From: Verrucomicrobiota bacterium
GTDB lineage: Bacteria > Verrucomicrobiota > Verrucomicrobiia > Opitutales > Opitutaceae
Direction: 5' to 3'
DNA length: 64,000 nt
Assembly: GCA_016222805.1 (NCBI GenBank)
Contig: JACRQG010000039.1
Span: 1-64,000 of the forward strand
The notes under the pieces are model-generated. The model worked only from the letters and a program-made list of their open reading frames with translations. It had not been told where the DNA came from and did not search any database. Position numbers and translations under genes: made by a program. This document shows positions 16,880 through 25,411 of this stretch, one piece after another. Each line of letters opens with the position of its first letter. Position 1 is the first letter of the stretch.

Positions 16880-16910
16880 GTAGCCGCGCTTGACCGGAGT
16901 GAAAGCGCGG
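16880..16910 (+). repeat. Intergenic GTAGCC-led palindrome
   Basis: GTAG followed by CCGCGCTT-(11 nt)-AAGCGCGG has perfect 8-bp arms and starts 19 bases after the DUF1080 stop. The GTAG lead is shared with the element at 7350. It may serve as a terminator-like hairpin or belong to the dispersed palindromic elements; no T-run follows. Confidence 0.5.
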
Positions 16911-17006
16911 CCGGGGATGAGACCGCGCTGGTGGTCAGCGCCGAAGGCCGGGCCGGGCTTTGCCTAGCCCATCGGCCTTCCCCCGATCCGTTCGCCGCGT
17001 TTCCAC

Positions 17007-17032
17007 GCATGGGAGGGTGAACTCTCCCATGC
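17007..17032 (+). promoter_or_regulatory. Perfect inverted repeat hiding ribosome-binding site and start codon
   Basis: GCATGGGAG-ggtgaact-CTCCCATGC has 9-bp perfect arms. The left arm holds most of the Shine-Dalgarno GGGAGG and the right arm holds the ATG of the downstream membrane-protein gene (17029). A minimal reading frame ATG GGA GGG TGA starts in the left arm. In mRNA the hairpin would mask both initiation signals, suggesting translational control. As DNA it could also bind a dimeric protein. Confidence 0.5.
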
Positions 17033-17406
17033 CTTTCGCGCTTAACCTCACGACCGGATGGATTGGTTTTCTCGCCGGCGCCGTCACCGGCGCGCTCATC
17101 GGGCTCTTTTTTCACCGCGAGGAGTGGTTGGGTGGCTATAACTCCTGGTCACGCCGGCTGTTGCGCCTGGGTCATATCGCCTGCTTCGGCCTCGGCCTGA
17201 TCAACATCCTCTTCGCCCTCAGCACTGCGGGCCTGTCCCCCACCCGGACGCTTCACGCCGCTTCGCTCCTGCTCGTGGTCGGCATGGTGACCATGCCGCT
17301 CAACTGCTTCCTCTCCGCCTGGAGGAAGCCCTTCCGGCACCTCTTCTTCATTCCCGCCGGATCCACCCTGCTCGGTATTCTCTGCCTTGTGGTCTCGCTC
17401 CCATGA
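17029..17406 (+). CDS. Small multi-pass membrane protein of unknown function
   Basis: 125 residues from the ATG at 17029, with GGGAGGGTGA upstream. It has four likely membrane segments: ~8-27 (GWIGFLAGAVTGALIGLFF), ~45-64 (LGHIACFGLGLINILFALS), ~75-95 (LLLVVGMVTMPLNCFL) and ~103-123. It has no enzyme motif that I recognise. Its stop overlaps the start of the B12-type radical SAM gene (ATGA), so the two proteins are made together and may act in one membrane-associated pathway. The start region is enclosed in a perfect inverted repeat. It is real on the strength of its hydrophobic pattern and coupling, but the function is unknown. Confidence 0.75.
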   Translation: MPFALNLTTGWIGFLAGAVTGALIGLFFHREEWLGGYNSWSRRLLRLGHIACFGLGLINILFALSTAGLSPTRTLHAASLLLVVGMVTMPLNCFLSAWRKPFRHLFFIPAGSTLLGILCLVVSLP

Positions 17407-18725
17407 AAATTGGTTTCCTCGCCCTCTCCGGAGTCCGGGTCGTCGATCCCGTGCTGCAAACCGTCGGACTGAACCTCCCCGGCTTCGTCGAACGCAGCAA
17501 GGTCATCGCCTCCCTGCCCAGCCTCGGCCTGCTCACCCTGGCCGCGCTGACGCCCGATGAACATGAAATCAGCTACGTGGAAGTGCCGGACGTCGACACG
17601 CCCGAGATCCTCGCCCGATTGCCCGGCCCTTTCGACGTGGTCGCGATTTCGAGCTTCACCGCGATGATCAAGGAGGCCTACCGGCTCGCTGCGAGGTATC
17701 GCGCCGCCGGCACCAAGGTCATCCTGGGCGGCCTCCATGTCACCCTTTGCCCGGATGAGGCCGCCGCTCACGCCGACGCGATCGTGATCGGGGAGGGCGA
17801 GCCGGCCTGGCCGCGCGTCCTCGCCGACCTCGCCGCCGGCCGACTGCAAGCCCGCTACTCCTCGGCCGCACCCTACAATCTGGCCGAGGCGCCCGTGCCG
17901 CGTTTCGACCTCCTGGAAATCGCCAAGTACAACCGGCTCACGATCCAAACCGCCCGCGGCTGCCCGTGGAATTGCGAGTTCTGCGCCGCCTCCGTCCGGC
18001 TCAATCCCCGGTACCGCACCAAGCCGATCGCCAATATCCTCGCCGAACTCCATCGCATCAAGGAGCTGTGGCCCGCCCCGTTCATCGAGTTCGCGGACGA
18101 CAACACCTTTGCCGACAAACGCCACGGTCACGCCCTCGCCGACGCGCTCACCGGTGAGCACATCCGGTGGTTCACCGAGACCGACATCTCGATCGCCGAT
18201 GATCCCGCGTTGTTACGCAAGCTGCAGAAGTCCGGTTGCGCGCAAATCCTCATCGGCCTCGAGGACCCCGAGGACGGCACCGACGGGATGGAGCTGCGGA
18301 GCAACTGGAAGGCCCGCCAGCGCAGCCACTACCTGGAGGCCATCCGCCGCATCCAGGAACACGGCATCACCGTCAACGGCTGCTTCGTCCTGGGCCTCGA
18401 TACGCACACGGAGGCGTCGTTCGACCGGATCTGGGACTTCATCCAGAAGAGCGAGCTCTACGAAATCCAACTGACAATTCTGACCCCCTTCCCGGGAACT
18501 CCCCTGTACGATCGGCTTTCCCGCGAAGGTCGGCTGCTCGATCCGGGAGGGTGGGAAAAATGCACGCTCTTCGATGTGATGTTCCAGCCGCGTCATCTCA
18601 CGGTCGATACCCTGCGTCGTGGGCTGCTCGATCTTGCCTCCAAGGTCTACAGCGCGGAGTTCACCGAACATCGGCGCCGTCAGTTCATCCGCCGCAAGCT
18701 CGCCGCCGATCGTCGCGCGGCCTGA
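17403..18725 (+). CDS. B12-binding-domain radical SAM protein
   Basis: 440 residues. An N-terminal cobalamin-binding-like Rossmann region (about 1-150) contains SLPSLGLLTLAALTP, VVAISSFTAMIKEAYRLA and VILGGLHVTLCPDEA. The radical SAM core has the cluster motif RGCPWNCEFC with Cys187, 191 and 194 (CxxxCxxC) and a SAM-binding region (EFADDNTFAD, WFTETDISIADDPALL, GITVNGCFVLGLDTHTEASF). The C-terminal region resembles that of B12-radical SAM enzymes with a DUF4070-like tail. Relatives include HpnP/HpnR/HpnJ-type hopanoid enzymes and methyltransferases. The substrate here is unknown; lipid or secondary-metabolite modification next to a membrane protein is plausible. Confidence 0.87.
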   Translation: MKIGFLALSGVRVVDPVLQTVGLNLPGFVERSKVIASLPSLGLLTLAALTPDEHEISYVEVPDVDTPEILARLPGPFDVVAISSFTAMIKEAYRLAARYRAAGTKVILGGLHVTLCPDEAAAHADAIVIGEGEPAWPRVLADLAAGRLQARYSSAAPYNLAEAPVPRFDLLEIAKYNRLTIQTARGCPWNCEFCAASVRLNPRYRTKPIANILAELHRIKELWPAPFIEFADDNTFADKRHGHALADALTGEHIRWFTETDISIADDPALLRKLQKSGCAQILIGLEDPEDGTDGMELRSNWKARQRSHYLEAIRRIQEHGITVNGCFVLGLDTHTEASFDRIWDFIQKSELYEIQLTILTPFPGTPLYDRLSREGRLLDPGGWEKCTLFDVMFQPRHLTVDTLRRGLLDLASKVYSAEFTEHRRRQFIRRKLAADRRAA

Positions 18726-18765
18726 GCGACCACCGCGAAACTCTGCGGCAGGCTCCGGAGCGCCC

Positions 18766-19395
18766 TCAGCTCCGCCAGCGCGGCAGAAAGCGGCCGGTCC
18801 TCGCCTGGTAATCGCGATAACGCTCCCCGAACTTCGCGACCAAGCGCGCTTCCTCAATCCGGCTGCGCACCGCCAGCAGCCCGAACATCGCCGCGCCCCC
18901 GACGCCCACGATCCCGTTCGCCGTCAGGCAGGTCGCCGCCAGCGCCAGAGTGAGTGCCGCCGTGTACATCGGATGCCGCACCCACCGGTAGGGTCCGCTG
19001 GTCACCAGCGTCGCACGTTCCCGCGGTTCCGCCGTCGAGGTCACGTTGAGATCAAGGTGCCGGAACATCCAGGCGAAGAGCGCGGCGCCAGCCGCCCCAA
19101 ACCCCACGCCCGTGAGCCGCAGCCAACCCGGCAGAGCGAACATGGAGGCATCGACCCATCGTGGCTGCAGCAGGAACAGGCCGCACACCAGCACCACGGG
19201 CGGGCCGACGATCGCCATTCCCCACCAAAACCACGGCGGATCGTGGCGAATCGAAATCCGACCACCGACCCGATCCGCCCGTCGTCGCCGCGGCACTCCG
19301 ATGGTCGCCACTCCGAGGATCATCAACCCCAGTGCGGCGCGGCAGACAGTCTCGATCGCGGAATCCACCGTCCCACCCTCGCGCGTTCCCGGCAC
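18766..19395 (-). CDS. Isoprenylcysteine-methyltransferase-like membrane protein
   Basis: A 209-residue integral membrane protein with about five hydrophobic segments. The diagnostic C-terminal half reads SGPYRWVRHPMYTAALTLAL, then EEARLVAKFGERYRDYQARTGRFLPRW. It matches the ICMT/PEMT family of SAM-dependent membrane methyltransferases, in which the GPYxxxRHPxY and ExxL...FG..Y..Y blocks form the cofactor pocket. The bacterial substrate is uncertain: lipids, prenyl compounds or small isoprenoids. It is convergent with the radical SAM gene (40 bases apart) and divergent from the DUF4252 gene. An ATG at 19368 would shorten the N-terminus without losing domains. Confidence 0.8.
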   Translation of the reverse strand: MPGTREGGTVDSAIETVCRAALGLMILGVATIGVPRRRRADRVGGRISIRHDPPWFWWGMAIVGPPVVLVCGLFLLQPRWVDASMFALPGWLRLTGVGFGAAGAALFAWMFRHLDLNVTSTAEPRERATLVTSGPYRWVRHPMYTAALTLALAATCLTANGIVGVGGAAMFGLLAVRSRIEEARLVAKFGERYRDYQARTGRFLPRWRS

Positions 19396-19485
19396 CTGTC
19401 AAAAGGCAACGCGGCACTTTCCTGCAACTTCACCCCGCCCTCCCGTGTGTTGGGTCTGTTCCCTCGCCCTTCATCCCGATTCACC

Positions 19486-20058
19486 ATGAATAACCTGCTC
19501 CGCTCCGCCCTTGCCGCCACCGCGCTCTCGCTCGCCTCCGCCCTGCCAGTCTCCGCCGCTCCCGAAATCGGCGCCGTCGACTTCGGCTCGTTCTCCGCCG
19601 GTCCCCAATCCAAGTTCGTCGAGGTCAACGTCCAATCAGGCCTCCTGAAGTTCGCCGCCAAGATCGCGGCCAGCCAGGAGCCGGACGCGGCCGAGCTGCT
19701 GAACAACATCCGCCACGTGCGCGTCAACGTCGTCGGTCTCGACGAGACCAACCGCGCCGCCACCGTCGCCCGGGTCGAGTCGATTCGCGCCGAACTCGAA
19801 AAGAAAGGCTGGGAGAGAATCGTCACCGCCCGGGAGCCCAAGAAGGGCGGCACCGACGATATCGCGATCTACATGATGTCCAACGAAGAGACGATCCACG
19901 GCGTGGTCGTCACCGTGATTGAGGGCAAGGGCGAGGCCGTGCTCGTCAACGTCGTCGGCAACATCCGCGCCGAACAGCTCGCCCGCCTCGGCGAGAAACT
20001 CGACATCAAGCCCCTGAGCAAACTGAAGCTCCCGCGCAAGGACGCGAAGCAATCCTGA
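19486..20058 (+). CDS. Secreted DUF4252-like protein
   Basis: 190 residues with a signal peptide (LLRSALAATALSLASALPVSA). The mature part is a compact alpha/beta domain. FVEVNVQSGLLKFAAKIA is followed by a helix, then the strand IRHVRVNVVGLDETN and the segment VESIRAELEKKGWERIVTARE. Then come the beta strands DDIAIYMMSNEETIHGVVVTVIEGKGEAVLVNVVGNI, ending RAEQLARLGEKLDI. The order and the LVNVVGNI-type strand match DUF4252, whose function is not established. DUF4252 genes often accompany sigma/anti-sigma systems, but none is visible here. A possible paralogue lies immediately downstream (96-base gap). Confidence 0.8.
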   Translation: MNNLLRSALAATALSLASALPVSAAPEIGAVDFGSFSAGPQSKFVEVNVQSGLLKFAAKIAASQEPDAAELLNNIRHVRVNVVGLDETNRAATVARVESIRAELEKKGWERIVTAREPKKGGTDDIAIYMMSNEETIHGVVVTVIEGKGEAVLVNVVGNIRAEQLARLGEKLDIKPLSKLKLPRKDAKQS

Positions 20059-20154
20059 GCCTCGCGAACTGCCCGCAGCCTGGGGCGGAGTGCCGCCACT
20101 CCGCCCCGCCTCGCTCTCGGTTCCCGCCCGCCTCAGTCCCCCTACCGATCCGCC

Positions 20155-20787
20155 ATGTCCACAACGCTTTCACCCACCGCCGCGCTCCCGACCGTTCGAC
20201 CGCGCCGCCGCCGGATCTGGCTCTGGCTGTTCCTCGGCTGCTGCGTCGCCCCGCTCCTGGTCCTCACCGCGGTGGTTGCCAGCCTCGTGACGCTCGACCG
20301 GCCCGCCGCGCTCCTTCGCGATGAAGTTCAATCGAGTACCAACGTTTCCTGGCAAACGCGGGTGCAACTCAGCGTCGGCCGAATCACCGTGGGGGTGCTG
20401 CGCGCCGGTCTCGCCTTCGTCCCCGATCCCAAGGTGCATGAAGCCCGGGCCGCCCTCGCTTCCGTCCGTTCGGCCAGCGTAGGCGTGTATCACCTCGCCT
20501 GCCAGGCTTCTCCCGAACTCCGTGGCGACTGGATGCAGCAAGCCGACCGGCGGATGGCGAGCCGCGGCTGGACCCGGTTGGTCGGTGTCGCGGATCGCGG
20601 GGAGAAGGTGCTGGTGTACACTCCGGCGGGCGAGGAAGCCGGGCAGCGTTTCGCCGTCGCCGTCCTGCAACGCCGTGAGTTGATTGTCGTCTCCGCCGCG
20701 ATCGACGCCGGGCGCCTTGCGGATTTCCTCGCGCAACACGTCAAGGGGAAGCTTCCCCTGCCGTCGCTCCGCGACGACTCCACCTGA
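20155..20787 (+). CDS. Membrane-anchored hypothetical protein with DUF4252-like half
   Basis: 210 residues. An N-terminal cytoplasmic Arg cluster (RPRRRRIW) and a single membrane helix (~22-46, LWLFLGCCVAPLLVLTAVVA) anchor a periplasmic domain. From about residue 105 the pattern SVGVYHLACQAS, then WMQQADRRMASRGWTRLVGV, KVLVYTPAG, FAVAVLQRRELIVVSAAIDAGRLADFLAQH follows the helix-strand order of the DUF4252 protein encoded just upstream. A distant relationship is therefore likely but not proven. The two are probably co-transcribed. The function is unknown; paired stress- or envelope-related roles are speculation. Confidence 0.65.
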   Translation: MSTTLSPTAALPTVRPRRRRIWLWLFLGCCVAPLLVLTAVVASLVTLDRPAALLRDEVQSSTNVSWQTRVQLSVGRITVGVLRAGLAFVPDPKVHEARAALASVRSASVGVYHLACQASPELRGDWMQQADRRMASRGWTRLVGVADRGEKVLVYTPAGEEAGQRFAVAVLQRRELIVVSAAIDAGRLADFLAQHVKGKLPLPSLRDDST

Positions 20788-20842
20788 AGCGCCCCTTCCG
20801 ACGGCATCCGTCGATTGAGTCCGGGGATGTCCGCCCGACCAC

Positions 20843-21949
20843 CTACCGGGAAAGATGCCGTTCCAGCCAGGCGTAGGCCTTCTCCCGCATCGCCGGCGGG
20901 AAGTCGTGTTCACACTCCGGGTGCTCAACCCCGAGGCGATCGGCTGCTCCGTGCAGCGCATACACCGGCCGGGCGGCGGCAATGATCCGATCCACGCTCT
21001 GCCACTTGAAGTTGGAGTCTCCGATCGGGGAAATCGCCAGGAAGGCCCGAGGGGCCAGCGCGCCGATCAACTCGTGAAAGTCGAAGGGAATTTCCTGCAG
21101 CCTTCCGGCATACTCCGCGAGCTTTGGCATGTACCGGTCCTGCGTCCAACCTTGCCCCGGACGCCACATCGCCCCGCCCCGTTCCTGGAAGTAGTCGAGG
21201 TAGGAATCGAAACCACAACTCGACACCACCGCCTTGATTCGATCGTCGAAGAAGGCCGTGTAGATTGAGTTGTGGCCGCCGAGCGAGTGGCCGATGGCGC
21301 CAAAACCCTCCGACCGCACGCCCGGCGTCGCCGCCAGCACATCCAGGGCGCGGATGTTGTCCCAAATCGCCTTCATCGTCCCGCTCGCATAACCCAGCCC
21401 TTTCAAGTCCGGCTTGTAGTCCGCGAGGTGCGGGTACGGTGGGGCGATGACCACAAAACCACGCTCGGCCAGTTCCTGGCCATAGTTCCGATTGGGTTTG
21501 GCCTTGTCCGAGCCCAATCCCACGACCGGGCGGTTGCCTTCCACGTTGTTGGTCGGCATCAAGGCGAGCACGCCCGGACGTCGCGCCCTGCCATCCCGCA
21601 CGTCTTTCGGGAGCAACAAATAGGCCGGCACGCGCGCGCCCGGTTCGGCCCGATAGGTGATTTCGCGCCGCACATAGGTTCCGCAATCCGTCTCCTGCAC
21701 CACGGAAAGTTCCAGGGGCACCCTTCGATCCAGCGGCAGTTCTCCCATCACCTGCCGGGCACCGGCCAGGATCTCGGCCCGGCGCTTCTGCCAGTCTGCA
21801 GGGGTCCGGACCGGGCTCACGCCGCCATCCGCAGTACGAAACTGCAGGAGATTCTCGCGTTCCAGCCGCGCCCCCTCCGCGACGCCAGGCATCCCGCCAA
21901 CTACCGACGCCAACAGCGCAAGACGGACAATTCCACGTAGGAGGGGCAT
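20843..21949 (-). CDS. Secreted alpha/beta-hydrolase (acetyl-esterase/dienelactone hydrolase-like)
   Basis: 368 residues from the ATG at 21949, chosen because it places a signal peptide at the N-terminus (LLRGIVRLALLASVVGGMPG). The core resembles large bacterial acetyl-esterase-type hydrolases. It has a domain with RVPAYLLLPKD, GVLALMPTNNVEGNRPV, AERGFVVIAPPYPHLADY, nucleophile Ser222 in AIGHSLGGHNS and a late His in ECEHDFPP (~352). The Asp is likely in YALHGAADRLG. Such enzymes deacylate sugars or xenobiotics; the substrate is unknown. It lies 62 bases downstream of the TetR gene on the same strand, so it may be co-transcribed with and controlled by that regulator. Confidence 0.83.
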   Translation of the reverse strand: MPLLRGIVRLALLASVVGGMPGVAEGARLERENLLQFRTADGGVSPVRTPADWQKRRAEILAGARQVMGELPLDRRVPLELSVVQETDCGTYVRREITYRAEPGARVPAYLLLPKDVRDGRARRPGVLALMPTNNVEGNRPVVGLGSDKAKPNRNYGQELAERGFVVIAPPYPHLADYKPDLKGLGYASGTMKAIWDNIRALDVLAATPGVRSEGFGAIGHSLGGHNSIYTAFFDDRIKAVVSSCGFDSYLDYFQERGGAMWRPGQGWTQDRYMPKLAEYAGRLQEIPFDFHELIGALAPRAFLAISPIGDSNFKWQSVDRIIAAARPVYALHGAADRLGVEHPECEHDFPPAMREKAYAWLERHLSR

Positions 21950-22011
21950 GCCCGACCCGTAACAGAACCGCTGCCCGCGTCGCGCCAAAATTGTTCTCCC
22001 CCGACCGTGGC

Positions 22012-22677
22012 TCAGGCCGGCGGCCGGGCCACCGGCTCCACCGGGGATGGACGCGCGATTCCCTCAAACACCAGGTTCAACACCTGGTTGAGTCCCTGTT
22101 CCTTCACGGTCGCGTTACCCAAGTCCATCTCAAGGCTCTGCGAGAGCGAAAACCGGTTGGAGTGGTAGATGAAACAGAGACCGATGAAATGGATGAGCAG
22201 GTGCGGTACGTTGAGATCGCGGCGAAACTCTCCACTGGCGATGCCATCCTGCACGATCGCCCGGAACCGCTCGAGGAACGGGTTCTTGGTCAGCAGGTGA
22301 TTCTCCTTGGTGAGGTGGCGCCCTTTCTCGAGGTTCTCCCATTGCAGCAGCCGGGTGAATTCCGGCTCATCGTCCAGGAACTCGAAGTAGCTCTCCAGCA
22401 ACCGCGAGAGCTTCTCCCGCGGCGTGCGCCCGCGTTCGACGGCATGAAACTCGATCTTCTCGATCCGCTGGTAGACCTCCGACAGGGCCGCTTCGAACAG
22501 GGCGTCCTTGCTCCCGAAATAGTGGTAGACCATCCGCTTGTTGACCCGCGCCTGCCCCACGATCTCATCCACGGACACCGCGTGGAAACCGTGTCGCGCA
22601 AAGAGGCGAATCGAAGCTTGGAGGATGCGGCGGCGGGTACGGTCGGGATTGCGCTGGGCCGGAGAGTGCGAGGACAT
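22012..22677 (-). CDS. TetR/AcrR family transcriptional regulator
   Basis: 221 residues from the ATG at 22677. The N-terminal TetR helix-turn-helix is typical: RTRRRILQASIRLFARHGFHAVSVDEIVGQARVNKRMVYHYFGSKDALFEAAL. The C-terminal ligand domain is all-helical (FTRLLQWENLEKGRHLTKEN, PFLERFRAIVQDGIASGEF, LLIHFIGLCFIYHSNRF), close to regulators that bind small lipophilic molecules. A longer frame upstream has no signal for initiation and no conservation pattern. It is divergent from the Ig-like surface protein gene and upstream of an esterase gene, the likely target. The ligand is unknown. Confidence 0.88.
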   Translation of the reverse strand: MSSHSPAQRNPDRTRRRILQASIRLFARHGFHAVSVDEIVGQARVNKRMVYHYFGSKDALFEAALSEVYQRIEKIEFHAVERGRTPREKLSRLLESYFEFLDDEPEFTRLLQWENLEKGRHLTKENHLLTKNPFLERFRAIVQDGIASGEFRRDLNVPHLLIHFIGLCFIYHSNRFSLSQSLEMDLGNATVKEQGLNQVLNLVFEGIARPSPVEPVARPPA

Positions 22678-22888
22678 GCGAACCCCGGCACCGTGGCACA
22701 TTGCCCCGAGGGAGAGAAGTGCAAATCCGGACGCGCCCGGGGGCAGGACCCCTCCTTCCGGGCATGCCGCCGTCATCCGCCCTCACGGACCGCCGCAGCA
22801 CCTCGGGGGCCGGGTGCCGCCCGCCGACCGCTGCAAATGGCGCAACCACGCCATGGACATCGCGTCTACACCTTGGTTGAACTCTGCC

Positions 22889-25411
22889 ATGCGTTCCGGC
22901 TTATCCGCCCTCCTTGCCCTCGCCTGCGTGTGCGCCGCCTTTGCCCAGCCGGTCGCCCCTTTCGTGGTCGTTCATCCCGCGAGTTTCTCGGTGTATCCGG
23001 ACGATCAGGTGGTCCTGTCAGCGTCGATCGACGGCACCGCCCCGATCAGCTACCAATGGCGGAGGAACGGGGTCGCGGTGTCGGGGGCCACGAACCCGAA
23101 CCTGACGCTGGTCGCAGCGATCCCCGCCGGCAGCAACTTCGCCAGCGACCTGTACGATCTGGTGGCCACCAATGTCGCCGGCAGCGTCACGACGATGGGG
23201 GCCGTGGTCTTCGTCACCAAGCGCCCGCAGACCATTACTTTCCCGACCCCGGCAGCACAGGTGCCCTCCGGAACCAGCATCACCCTCGCCGCCACCGCCT
23301 CTTCCGGCCTGCCCGTCAGTTATGCCCTGGTCTCCGGTCCGGGCTCCCTCAGCGGCAACGTGGTGGTTGGGACGGGCGGACCCCTCGTGGTGCGGGCAAC
23401 ACAGGCGGGCAACGCCACCTTCGCCGCCGCAGATGGAGTGGAACGCACCATCACGTTCGTCTCCGGGGCGCTGTCCCCCTTCCTCACGACCACCCCGTCC
23501 GATACCACCGCGCTTGCCGGCACCGCGCTGACCTTTCGAGCCACCGCCATCGGCACGCCCGCACCGTCGTATCAGTGGTCGAAGGACGGGGCCGTCCTGG
23601 CGGGCGCCACGGCCTCGAATCTCGCCTTTACCAGCCTCAGCCTGACTGATGCCGGGAGTTATTCGATCACGGTCACCAATCTCGCCGGGTCCGCCACTGC
23701 CACGGCGCGGCTGGTGGTACGAGCCGCCCCGGTCATCACCACGGCGCCCGTCAGCCAAACGGTGACGGCCGGCACCCCGGCCGCGCTGACGGTTGAAGCC
23801 ACCGGGTTTCCGGAACCGACCTTCCAGTGGCGTCGCAATGGCACCGCCATCGCCGGCGCCACCAGCCCCAGCCTGAGTGTTGCCGCGATCACGTCCGCGC
23901 AGGCGGGCAGCTACGATGTGATTGCCAGCAATGCGCTCGGCAGCGTAACCAGCCCAGCCGCGACGATCACCGTGGTCACCCGGGACTTTTCCGGATCCTA
24001 CCTCGGCCGTTTCGCCGGGCAGTCCGGCGAAGTGGTCCTGGTGGTGCGAACCGACGGGACCGCCGCTGTGTTCGCGCATCTACCCGCGCTCGCAGCGGGA
24101 ATCAGTTCCCTCAACGCCAGCGTCAGCCTCTCCGGCAACCTCGCGGCGACCGTGCCCCTGGTATCCGCATCTCCCCGCAACGTGGCGCTGACCGGTTCAA
24201 TCAACGAGGTCACCGGCGTGGCGACGGGCACGCTGGCGGAACTCGGGCTGACCTTCGAAGCGACGCGGGCGGTGCCCCAAGATCCTCCGCTCACGGCGGC
24301 CGGGATCTACTCCGCTGCCCTGGTCGGGAGCGCCACGGGCCAGGGCTTTGTCATCGTCGCCCCGGACGGGCAGGCGTTCCTGCTGACCGCCGCCGGCACG
24401 ACCGTGGACTCGGCGCGCGGCACGCTCGGTGCCAACGGACGCCTGCAGGCCACCACCGCCACGCAGACGGAGATCGACATCGGCTTCGCCAACGGGGCGC
24501 TGCGCGGCACGGTCCGCACCCCCGCCGGGACCACCGGGACGATTGCGGGCGCCATCGAAGGCGTGGCCGGCACCGAGCATCTCGCCAACCTCTCGATTCG
24601 CAGCATCACCTCCCCGGCGGCCCCGATGATCATGGGCTTCGTGATCGGCGGCAACACCGCCAAGCAGGTGCTCATCCGCGCCGCTGGCCCGGCGCTCAGC
24701 CGGGCTCCGTTCAATATCACCACCGCCCTCCCCGACCCGGTCTTCCAGCTGTTCCGCGCCTCCACCGTGGTGGGAGCCAACAACGATTGGGGAAGCCCGG
24801 CCGCCGGTGCCGCGGCCATCTCCGCCGCCGCCAGCCGCGCCGGGGCGTTCCCCTTTGCCGCCAACAGCGCGGATTCCGCCCTGCTCACAACGCTCCAGCC
24901 CGGCGTCTATTCCGTGCTGATCGGCGGCGGCACCGGATCGGTCCTCGCGGAAATCTATGAAGTCGCCGCTGCCAACGAGGCGCCCGGAAGTCGCCGGCTG
25001 ATCAATGCCTCCACCCTGGGTGCCGTCACGCCGGACTTCCCGCTGATTGCCGGTTTCGTCATCACGGGCACGGCGCCCCAACGGGTCCTCGTGCGCGCCG
25101 CGGGCCCCACCCTGGCGACCGCTCCGTTCAACATCGCGGGCGCCCTCGCCAATCCCCAACTGACCCTTTTCCGCGGCTCCACGGCCCTGCGTTCGAACGA
25201 CGACTGGTTCCGTGATGCCGAGGCGGCCCTCGTTCGCGACGCCGCCACGCGAGCCCGCGCCTTCGCCTTTGGCAGCCAAAGCCTCGATGCCGCCATCCTG
25301 ACCTTCCTCGAACCCGGCGCCTATACGGCCGTGGTGCGGGGCCCGGCCAACGCCACCCCGGCGGCGGGAACCGGTCTGGTGCTGGTGGAAATCTACGAAG
25401 CCACTCCCTGA
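22889..25411 (+). CDS. Large secreted Ig-like repeat protein with tandem C-terminal RAAGP domains
   Basis: 840 residues. The ATG at 22889 gives a clean signal peptide (GLSALLALACVCAAFAQP); an ATG at 22853 is possible. The domain order is: Ig-like (YQWRRNGVAVSGAT), a bacterial repeat of another Ig-like type (TITFPTPAAQVPSGT), Ig-like (YQWSKDGAVLAGAT), Ig-like (FQWRRNGTAIAGAT), and a ~240-residue middle region (YLGRFAGQSGEVVLVVRTDG). Two tandem ~125-residue repeats follow, each containing GFVI-G-P-VLIRAAGP, an NDDW-type motif and a final V-L-EIYE strand. This looks like a cell-surface adhesin or envelope protein; no catalytic motif is seen. The C-terminal pair is common in Verrucomicrobiota surface proteins to my knowledge. 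Confidence 0.78.
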   Translation: MRSGLSALLALACVCAAFAQPVAPFVVVHPASFSVYPDDQVVLSASIDGTAPISYQWRRNGVAVSGATNPNLTLVAAIPAGSNFASDLYDLVATNVAGSVTTMGAVVFVTKRPQTITFPTPAAQVPSGTSITLAATASSGLPVSYALVSGPGSLSGNVVVGTGGPLVVRATQAGNATFAAADGVERTITFVSGALSPFLTTTPSDTTALAGTALTFRATAIGTPAPSYQWSKDGAVLAGATASNLAFTSLSLTDAGSYSITVTNLAGSATATARLVVRAAPVITTAPVSQTVTAGTPAALTVEATGFPEPTFQWRRNGTAIAGATSPSLSVAAITSAQAGSYDVIASNALGSVTSPAATITVVTRDFSGSYLGRFAGQSGEVVLVVRTDGTAAVFAHLPALAAGISSLNASVSLSGNLAATVPLVSASPRNVALTGSINEVTGVATGTLAELGLTFEATRAVPQDPPLTAAGIYSAALVGSATGQGFVIVAPDGQAFLLTAAGTTVDSARGTLGANGRLQATTATQTEIDIGFANGALRGTVRTPAGTTGTIAGAIEGVAGTEHLANLSIRSITSPAAPMIMGFVIGGNTAKQVLIRAAGPALSRAPFNITTALPDPVFQLFRASTVVGANNDWGSPAAGAAAISAAASRAGAFPFAANSADSALLTTLQPGVYSVLIGGGTGSVLAEIYEVAAANEAPGSRRLINASTLGAVTPDFPLIAGFVITGTAPQRVLVRAAGPTLATAPFNIAGALANPQLTLFRGSTALRSNDDWFRDAEAALVRDAATRARAFAFGSQSLDAAILTFLEPGAYTAVVRGPANATPAAGTGLVLVEIYEATP

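Noticed and set aside
16862-17006. Possible gene in the gap after the DUF1080 protein
   Set aside because: No frame with a start and plausible composition; the region holds a palindromic element and then the leader of the membrane-protein gene.
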